From Coriobacteriaceae bacterium (GTDB lineage: Bacteria > Actinomycetota > Coriobacteriia > Anaerosomatales > D1FN1-002), in the NCBI GenBank assembly GCA_013824215.1, contig PNNM01000039.1:1-9929 (forward strand): a stretch of 9,929 nucleotides of DNA. Direction: 5' to 3'. Both the position numbers and the translations under genes were made by a program. A model generated the notes under the pieces. That model had not been told where the DNA came from. It saw nothing but the letters and a program-made list of their open reading frames with translations, and did no database searches. How positions within the stretch are numbered: the first letter of the stretch is position 1; each line of letters starts with the position of its first letter. Positions 1 to 5,428 of this stretch are shown here, in pieces.

Positions 1-275
1 CCGAATCCTGTGGCCTCCATCGCGTCGACGAACTCCACGCGGACCGTCGGAGTCTCCGCGTCCTTGGGCGCAAGCACGAGAACGCCTGGCGCCCACGAGA
101 TGACCGATCCTGTGATCACGACTGTGCGGCCAAGTGGGAGCGAGTCCCCCGCCAGGTCGCGTGGGGTGAGACTGCTCGAGCGGCTCGCGGTCGCCGCTGA
201 GATGACCAACAGACCGATGACGAGCAGCAACCCGAACGTGACTGCGCCGAGACGCTGGCGCGCTGTACTGAGCAC
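1..275 (-). CDS. Partial membrane-anchored protein, possible CcmE-like/OB-fold (N-terminal part, runs off left edge)
   Basis: Reading the minus strand from a GTG at 275 gives an open frame to the window edge. It begins with a short basic segment (STARQRLGAV) followed by one strong hydrophobic helix (FGLLLVIGLLVISAATA, about residues 12-28), typical of a signal anchor. An extracytoplasmic stretch follows, with LTPRDLAGDSLPLGRTVVIT, then GSVISWAPGVLVLAP and VRVEFVDAMEATGF. The order of anchor, 'TP..L', 'G..V.ITGSV' and beta-strand-rich tail is reminiscent of CcmE-like or other OB-fold heme/cytochrome maturation proteins, but this rests on pattern only and the C-terminus is missing. The frame stays open back to a TGA near 343. 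GTG 275 is preferred because AGGCGG lies 8 nt upstream; GTG 284 is the alternative. It has no ATG start, and the function remains unassigned. Confidence 0.5.
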   Translation of the reverse strand, partial: MLSTARQRLGAVTFGLLLVIGLLVISAATASRSSSLTPRDLAGDSLPLGRTVVITGSVISWAPGVLVLAPKDAETPTVRVEFVDAMEATGF

Positions 276-315
276 GATATGCACCGCCTCGTGCCTGACT
301 GCCTGAACGGATTCG

Positions 316-345
316 AGTGTGCCCGCGTGGCCGATCGCGCGTCAA
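316..345 (-). promoter_or_regulatory. Weak candidate promoter for the left-edge minus-strand gene
   Basis: On the minus strand TTGACG (340-345) is followed after 18 nt by CACACT (316-321). The -35 box matches the consensus at five of six positions, but the -10 box is poor. The predicted transcript would start about 30-35 nt before the GTG at 275, which is a sensible leader length. It is supported only by position and a partial consensus match. Confidence 0.25.
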
Positions 346-413
346 CAGCCCACACCGAGGCCATGCATAGCAGACCAATGGAGGCTCTGCCCAACAGTGT
401 TTATGCGGAACAA

Positions 414-430
414 CCCCAATTCGATTGGGG
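414..430 (-). terminator. Perfect 7-bp hairpin, possible terminator of the toxin-antitoxin operon
   Basis: CCCCAAT and ATTGGGG form a perfect 7-bp stem around a TCG loop. On the minus strand the hairpin is followed by TTGTT, a weak T-rich tract. It lies about 140 nt beyond the toxin stop codon. The T tract is short and interrupted, so a role as intrinsic terminator is possible but not secure. Confidence 0.35.
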
Positions 431-499
431 CGGCGCCGCTTTCCGGGTATCAGCGTACTCCTCGGACAGTTCCGCTGGTAGGCGCCGTGGTGGCAGGTC

Positions 500-517
500 T
501 TATACGGTTCCGTGTAA
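500..517. repeat. 8-bp inverted repeat with 2-nt centre downstream of the toxin gene
   Basis: TTATACGG (500-507) and CCGTGTAA (510-517) pair along 8 bp with one G-T mismatch around a TT centre. It stands out because it is locally AT-rich in very GC-rich DNA. It could be a protein-binding site, a weak terminator stem or chance. No T tract follows on either strand. Confidence 0.3.
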
Positions 518-568
518 CACGCACTGGAGACCGTCGAACGAGGTGCGCACGGCGTTGCCCCAGAGGTC

Positions 569-979
569 TCACTCGCCGAGTTCGGCGACCAGCACCGCTG
601 GCGTCACGATCCGCAGTCCCGGCACCTCGGTCGCCAGCAGCGCGCGGTCCCCGGTCACAAGCACGTCGGCCTCGCCGAGCAGCGCAGCCTCGATGACGGG
701 GTTGTCCGCCGGGTCGCGGCACCAGGAGGCGCGTGGACGCGCGTGGGGGACGACCTCGGCGAACTCGGCGATCTCAGCAGCCAGGTCCTCGGCTTTCGCC
801 TGCGGGTAGCCGAAACCCGGGCGGATGGTCGCACGGATGAACTCGGCGAGGACGTACATCGAGACGACCACGCGCAAACGACCGGCGCGGCCGAGGTCGA
901 GCAGGTGTCGGGGCGGGCCGCCGAAGAACGTCCCCGAGATCAGAACGTTGGTGTCGACGAAAGCCCTAACGACGGCCAC
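569..979 (-). CDS. PIN-domain toxin (VapC-like endoribonuclease, PIN_3/TIGR00305-type family)
   Basis: This 136-aa protein is essentially one PIN domain. The acidic metal-binding residues are visible: D9 in the FVDTNVLIS motif, E46 in VLAEF, D89/D92 in the CRDPADNPV segment, and D111 in the VTGD motif. The family consists of Mg-dependent ribonucleases that act as toxins on tRNA or mRNA when freed from the partner antitoxin. The pattern 'DTNVLISG..FGGPPR.LL' and 'DPADN.VIEAALLGEADVLVTGD' fits the annotated class 'putative toxin-antitoxin system toxin component, PIN family'. The length is normal and the residues are intact, so it is probably functional. The start is GTG at 979, inside the antitoxin gene, giving a 14-nt overlap and translational coupling. 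The RNA target cannot be read from the sequence. Confidence 0.9.
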   Translation of the reverse strand: MAVVRAFVDTNVLISGTFFGGPPRHLLDLGRAGRLRVVVSMYVLAEFIRATIRPGFGYPQAKAEDLAAEIAEFAEVVPHARPRASWCRDPADNPVIEAALLGEADVLVTGDRALLATEVPGLRIVTPAVLVAELGE

Positions 980-1214
980 GGATCTCGTCGATCGCGTCCA
1001 TGACGTCGTCTTCGGTCAGGCCCATCTCACGGGCGTGCCGCTGCGCGTCGGCGCACAGCCGCTCCCATCGGGAGCCGAGCGGCGAAACGACGAGTGCGCC
1101 GTCCCGGATCGAATACTCCAACTCGACGCCCTCGTACAGCGCGAGTTCGCGCGCCATCGCCTTCGGGACGGTTATCGTGAGGCTGTTGCCGACCTTGCGC
1201 ACCTTGACCCTCAT
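966..1214 (-). CDS. AbrB/SpoVT-type (MazE/VapB-like) antitoxin
   Basis: This 82-aa protein starts with a swapped-hairpin AbrB DNA-binding domain: MRVKVRKVGNSLTITVPKAM, then ELALYEGVELEYSIRDGALVVSP (roughly residues 1-45). Its C-terminal part (46-82, WERLCADAQRHAREMG and the acidic DVMDAIDEIRGRR) is charged, as expected for the segment that wraps around and inhibits the PIN toxin. The ATG at 1214 is chosen because a GGAGG site (1221-1225) lies 6 nt upstream and family members begin MxxxVRKxGNS. The longer frame up to 1304 has no ribosome site and no conserved sequence. Antitoxins of this kind repress their own operon, usually as a complex with the toxin. The matching inverted repeat lies 22 nt upstream. 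Confidence 0.9.
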   Translation of the reverse strand: MRVKVRKVGNSLTITVPKAMARELALYEGVELEYSIRDGALVVSPLGSRWERLCADAQRHAREMGLTEDDVMDAIDEIRGRR

Positions 1215-1220
1215 CCGCGG

Positions 1221-1225
1221 CCTCC
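1221..1225 (-). promoter_or_regulatory. Ribosome binding site of the antitoxin gene
   Basis: On the minus strand GGAGG precedes the ATG at 1214 by 6 nt. It decides the start over the longer upstream frame. Confidence 0.8.
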
Positions 1226-1235
1226 GCTCGACGAA

Positions 1236-1254
1236 GTGTATACGCAGGATACAC
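1236..1254. promoter_or_regulatory. Candidate operator of the toxin-antitoxin operon
   Basis: GTGTAT (1236-1241) and ATACAC (1249-1254) form a perfect 6-bp inverted repeat with a 7-nt spacer. It covers the -10 box of the proposed promoter and lies 22-40 nt upstream of the antitoxin start. AbrB-type antitoxins commonly bind short GTAT/ATAC-like palindromes at their own promoters, so this is the likely autoregulatory site. Confidence 0.6.
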
Positions 1255-1274
1255 GCGGGAGGTCGCTTCTTCAA
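1246..1274 (-). promoter_or_regulatory. Promoter of the toxin-antitoxin operon
   Basis: On the minus strand TTGAAG (-35, 1269-1274) is followed by exactly 17 nt and TATCCT (-10, 1246-1251). Each box matches the housekeeping sigma consensus at four of six positions, and the spacing is optimal. Transcription would start near 1238-1240, leaving a leader of about 25 nt that contains the GGAGG site. Confidence 0.55.
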
Positions 1275-1420
1275 GGTAGCGGACCGACCTGAACCGCGAC
1301 TCAACCGGTTCTGAGCCGCGCCTTACCACACGAACACCCGTTCGTCGCGCGGCGTACGCTCGGCTGTCGCTGCGGCGCGCCGCCCGTCGAGTCGTACCCC
1401 CAAATGTCGTGAGTCGGCGC

Positions 1421-1426
1421 TATACT
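1421..1426 (+). promoter_or_regulatory. Candidate -10 box upstream of the TrpR-family regulator and dnaE
   Basis: TATACT matches TATAAT at five of six positions and lies about 50 nt upstream of the ATG at 1477. The region 17 nt upstream (around CCCCAA) does not resemble TTGACA, so only the -10 is supported. It is the best candidate for the promoter of the yerC-dnaE unit. Confidence 0.35.
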
Positions 1427-1476
1427 GACCACATCATCTTGCGCCCGAACGACTTCCCCGGGGGAACACGCTGCTC

Positions 1477-1791
1477 ATGCCTGCCGACCGTCTCAGAACC
1501 TCCGAAGTCGACGCCCTGCTCGATGCCTTCCTGAGCCTCAAGACCCCCGACGAGGCCTACGCGTTCCTCCAGGACGTGGCGACGGTGAAGGAGATCCAGG
1601 ATCTCTCCCAGCGGCTCGCGGTGGCCCGGATGCTGGCCGGCGGCGCCCACTACGACGACATCCACGCGGCCACCGGCGCCTCGGCGACCACCATCGCGCG
1701 CGTGAACCGCTCGCTCAACTACGGTGCCGACGGCTACCGCACCATCATCGAGCGGCTCGGCGACGCGGACGCGGAAGGCGGCGCCCGCTAG
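1477..1791 (+). CDS. TrpR-superfamily regulator, YerC/YecD family
   Basis: This 104-aa all-helical protein belongs to the Trp-repressor-like superfamily. Conserved features are the N-terminal helix (VDALLDAFLSLKTPDEAYAFL, about 11-31), the family signature 'L.D..T..EI.DLSQRL.VA.ML' (32-53) and the helix-turn-helix from about H58 to L80 (ATGASATTIARVNRSL), followed by NYGADGYR. The YerC branch is distinct from enterobacterial TrpR. From memory, comparative genomics has named some relatives HisR and proposed that they control histidine genes. Here a his operon with a dyad operator begins 3.6 kb downstream, which fits that idea, but binding is not shown. The ATG at 1477 matches the family N-terminus; the only ribosome-site-like stretch (GGGGGA) is rather far, at 11-12 nt. 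The stop lies 2 nt before dnaE, so the two genes are almost certainly co-transcribed. Confidence 0.88.
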   Translation: MPADRLRTSEVDALLDAFLSLKTPDEAYAFLQDVATVKEIQDLSQRLAVARMLAGGAHYDDIHAATGASATTIARVNRSLNYGADGYRTIIERLGDADAEGGAR

Positions 1792-1793
1792 CC

Positions 1794-4700
1794 ATGTCCT
1801 TCGTCCACCTGCACACCCACTCCGAGTACTCCCTTCTCGACGGGCACGCGCAGGTCGAGTCGCTGCTCTACCGCGCCGAGGCGCTCGGCATGCCGGCGCT
1901 GGCCATCACCGACCACGGCGCGATGTTCGGCGCGGCCGAGTTCTACAAGGCGGCGGTCAAGGGCCACAAACCCAAGGACGAGAAGGACAAGAAGCCGCCG
2001 CGCGGTCCGATCAAGCCGGTCATCGGCTGCGAGGTCTACTTCACATGCGACTCGCGACTCAAGCGCGACGGCAAGCCGCCGCTGTACCACCTGCTGCTGC
2101 TCGCCAAGGACAAGGTCGGCTACCGCAACCTCGTGGGGCTCGTCTCGGAGAGCCACGTCGAGGGCTTCTACTACAAGCCTCAGGTCGACCTCGAGCTTCT
2201 CGAGAAGTACCGCGAGGGCCTCATCTGCACCTCGGCGTGCATGAGCGGCATCGTTAGCAAGTCCTTCGAGCTGGGCATGGACGAGGAGGCCCGCCGCTGG
2301 GCGGAGACCTACGCGCGCCTCTTCCCGGACGGCGATTTCTACCTCGAGATCCAGGACCAGGGCATCGTCACCGACGCCGGCATCAGTCAGACCGACCTGA
2401 CGAAGCGCATCGCGGAACTCGGCGATACCCTCGGCCTGCCGCTCGTGGCCACCAACGACATCCATTACGTGGCCGCCGAGGACGCCATCGCCCAGGACAT
2501 GCTGATCTGCATCCAGACCGGCCAGAACCTCGACGAGGAGCGGCGGATGCGCTTCTCCTCGGACCAGTTCTACATGAAGAGCGCGGACGAGATGGCCGAG
2601 GCGCTCTCGGCGTATCCGGAGGCGCTGTCGAACACGCTTGCCATCGCCGAGCGCTGCGAGGTGCACCTCGAGTTCGACCGCATCATCCTGCCGGTCGTCG
2701 ACGTGCCGGAGCCGTACAGGCGAGAGGACGAGCAGTCGTCTCTCAGCGCGTACCTGGAGGCCGAGTGCCGCACCGGTCTCGTGGAGCGCTACGGCGACCC
2801 GCCGCCGGCTGAGGCGGTATCCCGCCTCGAGTACGAGCTCGGTGTCATCCGCGACAAGCAGCTTTCCGGGTACTTCCTCGTGGTCGTGGACTTCGTGCGC
2901 TGGGCCAAGGACCACGGCGTCGGCGTCGGGCCGGGTCGCGGCAGCGCCGCGGGCTCGATCATCGCCTACGCGCTCGGCATCACCGGTCTCGATCCGATCG
3001 AGCACGACCTTCTGTTCGAGCGCTTCCTGAACCCCGAGCGTACCGAGATGCCCGACATCGACATCGACTTCGACACCGCCGGCCGCGAGCGCGTGATCGG
3101 CTACGTGCGCGAGAAGTACGGTGCGGACAAGGTTGCGCAGGTCGTCACGTACTCGCGGATGAAGGCGCGCGCGGCCGTGCGGGACGCGGGCCGCGTGCTC
3201 GGCTATCCCTTCGGCGTGCCGGACAAGATCGCCAAGCAGGTGCAGGGCGGCCCGGACGCCACACTGAAGGGCTCGCTGGACACCAACCGCGAGCTGCGCG
3301 ACGCCTACAAGAGCGACACCGACACGCAGCGCGTCTTCGACGCGGCGCTGCGGCTCGAGGGCATCGTTCGCGGCGAGGGGGTGCATGCCGCTGCCGTGGT
3401 CATCTGCCCCGACCCGGTATCGCAGCACATCCCCGTGAAGCGCGACACCAAGGGCGGCGCGCTGATAACGCAGTACGACATGAACATCGTGGCCGAACTC
3501 GGCCTGTTGAAGATGGACTTCCTCGGCCTGCGCAACATCAACGTCATCATGGACACGGTGTGCGCCGTGCGCGAGAACCACGGCGTCGAGGTCGACATCG
3601 AGACCATCCCTTGGGACGACCCCGAGACGTTCGCCCTGCTCCAGCGCGGCGACACGGACGCGTTGTTCCAGGTGGAGTCGACCGGCATGAAACGCGTCCT
3701 GCGCAACCTCAAGCCGACGAAGTTCTCCGAGATCGTGGCCGTGGTGGCGCTCTTCCGACCAGGTCCGATGGAGAACATCGACGAATTCGTCGCTCGCAAG
3801 CACGGCCGCGCTCAGATCAGCTACTACGACGACCGCCTGCGCCCCATCCTCGAGGAGACGCACGGGATCATCGTCTACCAGGAACAGGTCATGCGCATCG
3901 CCATGGAGATGGCAGGCTTCTCGGCGGCCAAGGCCGACAAGCTGCGCAAGGGCATGGGCAAGAAGGACCAGGCGATCATCGATGCCCTGGAGCCCGACTT
4001 CCTCGACGGCGCCGAGGGCCGAGGCTACGCACGGTCGCTGGCCGAGAAGCTGTGGACCGACATGAGGCCGTTCGCCGCGTACGCCTTCAACAAGAGCCAC
4101 GCGGCGGTCTACGCGGTGACCGCGTACCGCACCGCGTACCTCAAGGCACACTGGCCGTACGAGTACATGGCGGCCAACCTCACCTCCTACACGGGCAAGA
4201 CCGACGAGATCGTGAAGTACGTCGCCGCCTGCAACCGCGCGGGCCTGCGCGTGCTGCCGCCCGACGTCAATTCCTCGGGCAAGGACTTCACGGCCGTGGG
4301 CGACGCCATCCGCTTCGGGCTGGCCGGCATCCGCAACGTCGGGGAAGGGGTGGTCGACAAGGTCGTCGCCGAGCGCAAACGTGGCGGCTCGTTCACGTCG
4401 TTGCACGACTTCTGCGCGCGGGTGGACCTCACCAGCATGAACAAGAAGACCGTCGAGTCGCTCATCAAGGCCGGCGCCTTCGAGACGACCGGCTACACCC
4501 GCAAGCACCTGATGGTGATGATGGACGAGTGCGTGGACGCCGCGCTCAAGCGCCAGAGGGACAAGGCGGAAGGCCAGCTCGACATGTTCGGCGACCTCGT
4601 CGACGTCGACCACGGGTTCGCCGAGCACATCCCGGTGCCGAACGGCGACGAGTGGGACAGACGCACCGCGCTGCGCTTCGAGAAGGAGATGCTCGGCATC

Positions 4701-5312
4701 TATGTCTCCGACCACCCGCTCTCCGAGTACGCCGAGGCGGTCCGTGCGGCGCGCACGTTCTCGCTCGGGGACGCCGAGGCGATGCGTGACGGCACGGTCG
4801 GCTGGGTCGCCGGCATCGTGACGCGCTTCGACAAGAAGCCGACCAAGAGCGGCCGGATGATGGGCAACCTCACCATCGAGGATCTCGAGGGCACCGCGGA
4901 GGCCCGGCTGTTCCCGCAGATGCTCGAGAAGTACGGCTCGATCTTCGACCCCGCGCCCGCCGAGGACGGCACGCCGGCCGACGAGCCGATCGTGCGCATG
5001 AAGGTGCGCGTGGACGTCGGCGACCGCGACCCGGTCCTGCTCGTCCAGGAGGTTGAGCAGCTCACCGCATCCGGCTTCGAGGCTCTGCCCGGCGTGCTCG
5101 AGGTCGAGGCGAGCGAGTCCGCGCTCGGAAACGGGGCGGGCGCCGACTTCCGCGCCATCCTCGAGCGCTTCCCCGGCGGCGACGAGGTGCGCGTGCGCCT
5201 CTCGAGTTCGGATGCCACGCGGGTGCTGCGCATGCCGCAGCGGGTGGACATGGAGGCGGCCGGACTGCACGCCGCCATCAAGGAGCTTCTGGGACCCGGC
5301 GCGGTCGCGTAG
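1794..5312 (+). CDS. dnaE: DNA polymerase III subunit alpha (replicative DNA polymerase)
   Basis: The 1172-aa product is the catalytic alpha subunit of the replicative polymerase, of DnaE1 type and normal length. The domains in order are: PHP (about 1-290, with H5LHTH9, TDHGAMFG at 39-46, E80, NDIHY at 221-225); polymerase palm and fingers (about 300-800, with GVGPGRGSAAGS, the catalytic PDIDIDFD at 420-427 and LKMDFLGL with D575); the FNKSHAAVYA segment; a helix-hairpin-helix region (about 818-905, VLPPDVNSSGKDF); a clamp-binding motif QLDMF at 928-932; and an OB domain from about 1003. D423, D425 and D575 correspond to the E. coli catalytic triad D401/D403/D555. The PHP domain keeps all metal ligands, as in DnaE1 enzymes with their own 3'-5' exonuclease. 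The ATG lies 2 nt after the regulator's stop, and the only purine-rich site (GGAAGG, 1773-1778) is 15 nt away, so translation probably depends on coupling. Confidence 0.98.
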   Translation: MSFVHLHTHSEYSLLDGHAQVESLLYRAEALGMPALAITDHGAMFGAAEFYKAAVKGHKPKDEKDKKPPRGPIKPVIGCEVYFTCDSRLKRDGKPPLYHLLLLAKDKVGYRNLVGLVSESHVEGFYYKPQVDLELLEKYREGLICTSACMSGIVSKSFELGMDEEARRWAETYARLFPDGDFYLEIQDQGIVTDAGISQTDLTKRIAELGDTLGLPLVATNDIHYVAAEDAIAQDMLICIQTGQNLDEERRMRFSSDQFYMKSADEMAEALSAYPEALSNTLAIAERCEVHLEFDRIILPVVDVPEPYRREDEQSSLSAYLEAECRTGLVERYGDPPPAEAVSRLEYELGVIRDKQLSGYFLVVVDFVRWAKDHGVGVGPGRGSAAGSIIAYALGITGLDPIEHDLLFERFLNPERTEMPDIDIDFDTAGRERVIGYVREKYGADKVAQVVTYSRMKARAAVRDAGRVLGYPFGVPDKIAKQVQGGPDATLKGSLDTNRELRDAYKSDTDTQRVFDAALRLEGIVRGEGVHAAAVVICPDPVSQHIPVKRDTKGGALITQYDMNIVAELGLLKMDFLGLRNINVIMDTVCAVRENHGVEVDIETIPWDDPETFALLQRGDTDALFQVESTGMKRVLRNLKPTKFSEIVAVVALFRPGPMENIDEFVARKHGRAQISYYDDRLRPILEETHGIIVYQEQVMRIAMEMAGFSAAKADKLRKGMGKKDQAIIDALEPDFLDGAEGRGYARSLAEKLWTDMRPFAAYAFNKSHAAVYAVTAYRTAYLKAHWPYEYMAANLTSYTGKTDEIVKYVAACNRAGLRVLPPDVNSSGKDFTAVGDAIRFGLAGIRNVGEGVVDKVVAERKRGGSFTSLHDFCARVDLTSMNKKTVESLIKAGAFETTGYTRKHLMVMMDECVDAALKRQRDKAEGQLDMFGDLVDVDHGFAEHIPVPNGDEWDRRTALRFEKEMLGIYVSDHPLSEYAEAVRAARTFSLGDAEAMRDGTVGWVAGIVTRFDKKPTKSGRMMGNLTIEDLEGTAEARLFPQMLEKYGSIFDPAPAEDGTPADEPIVRMKVRVDVGDRDPVLLVQEVEQLTASGFEALPGVLEVEASESALGNGAGADFRAILERFPGGDEVRVRLSSSDATRVLRMPQRVDMEAAGLHAAIKELLGPGAVA

Positions 5313-5336
5313 CGGCTCGGGGAGCTGCGCGCGAGG

Positions 5337-5365
5337 TTGACATGCCCTCCGCGGCGTGGTACTCC
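5337..5365 (+). promoter_or_regulatory. Promoter of the his operon
   Basis: TTGACA at 5337-5342 is a perfect -35 consensus. At 17-nt spacing the -10 position is TACTCC (5360-5365), a poor match keeping only the leading TA. The good -35 and the location between dnaE and hisZ support a promoter. The start point would fall near 5372, giving a leader of about 57 nt. The weak -10 is overlapped by the dyad described next. Confidence 0.55.
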
Positions 5366-5394
5366 ATTACTGCATTGCACTACTGTAATGGAGT
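5361..5394. promoter_or_regulatory. 34-bp dyad, probable repressor operator of the his operon
   Basis: ACTCCATTAC (5361-5370) and GTAATGGAGT (5385-5394) are perfect 10-bp inverted arms. The exact centre is a palindromic TGCA (5376-5379), so the site reads arm-N5-TGCA-N5-arm. A second pattern is nested in it: the 13-mers CATTACTGCATTG (5365-5377) and CACTACTGTAATG (5378-5390) are adjacent direct repeats with ten identities. It covers the -10 and start region of the his promoter. A transcript starting near 5372 would lack the left arm, which argues for a DNA operator rather than an RNA hairpin. The TrpR-family protein encoded at 1477-1791 is the local candidate to bind it. Confidence 0.7.
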
Positions 5395-5413
5395 GGACGT
5401 CCGTCGGGCGGAC

Positions 5414-5420
5414 GAGGAGG
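5414..5420 (+). promoter_or_regulatory. Ribosome binding site of hisZ
   Basis: GAGGAGG lies 8 nt before the ATG at 5429. It fixes that start and rules out the in-frame ATG at 5342, which would place the operator inside the coding region. Confidence 0.85.
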
Positions 5421-5428
5421 CATGCCGG

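Larger units (their letters stand above)
276..568. other. Intergenic region without a convincing gene, between two minus-strand transcription units
   Basis: No reading frame here has protein-like composition. The open frames that cross it are rich in R, S, P and A and look like antisense readings. It contains the leader and possible promoter of the left-edge gene (316-345) and two inverted repeats, at 414-430 and 500-517. These may be termination or binding sites downstream of the toxin gene. I see no tRNA, no IS ends and no long direct repeats. Confidence 0.6.

Noticed and set aside
279..809. Plus-strand open frame of 176 codons across the gap and the toxin gene
   Set aside because: Composition is S/T/R/A-rich without motifs, and its second half is antisense to the PIN toxin.
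1330..1345. Small hairpin ACGAAC-ACCC-GTTCGT between the antitoxin and the TrpR-family gene
   Set aside because: The stem is 6 bp with no T tract on either strand, and the two flanking units are divergent, so no terminator is expected here.
1372..1383. Perfect 12-bp palindrome GCGGCGCGCCGC
   Set aside because: It is made only of G and C in GC-rich intergenic DNA and has no relation to a promoter, so chance is the simplest explanation.
1788..5270. A very long open frame (about 1160 codons) on the minus strand opposite dnaE
   Set aside because: It is the antisense reading of dnaE. In high-GC DNA with G/C third positions the opposite strand stays open; its product is rich in H, R, V, L and D with no recognisable domain, whereas the plus strand encodes a complete DnaE.
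5313..5336. Possible terminator after dnaE (GCTC-GGG-GAGC)
   Set aside because: The stem is 4 bp and no T tract follows; dnaE may read through into the his operon.
5342..5428. N-terminal extension of hisZ from the ATG at 5342
   Set aside because: The extension has no ribosome site, is not like HisZ N-termini and runs through the operator; the ATG at 5429 has GAGGAGG at 8 nt and starts the conserved VTPRGFRD.
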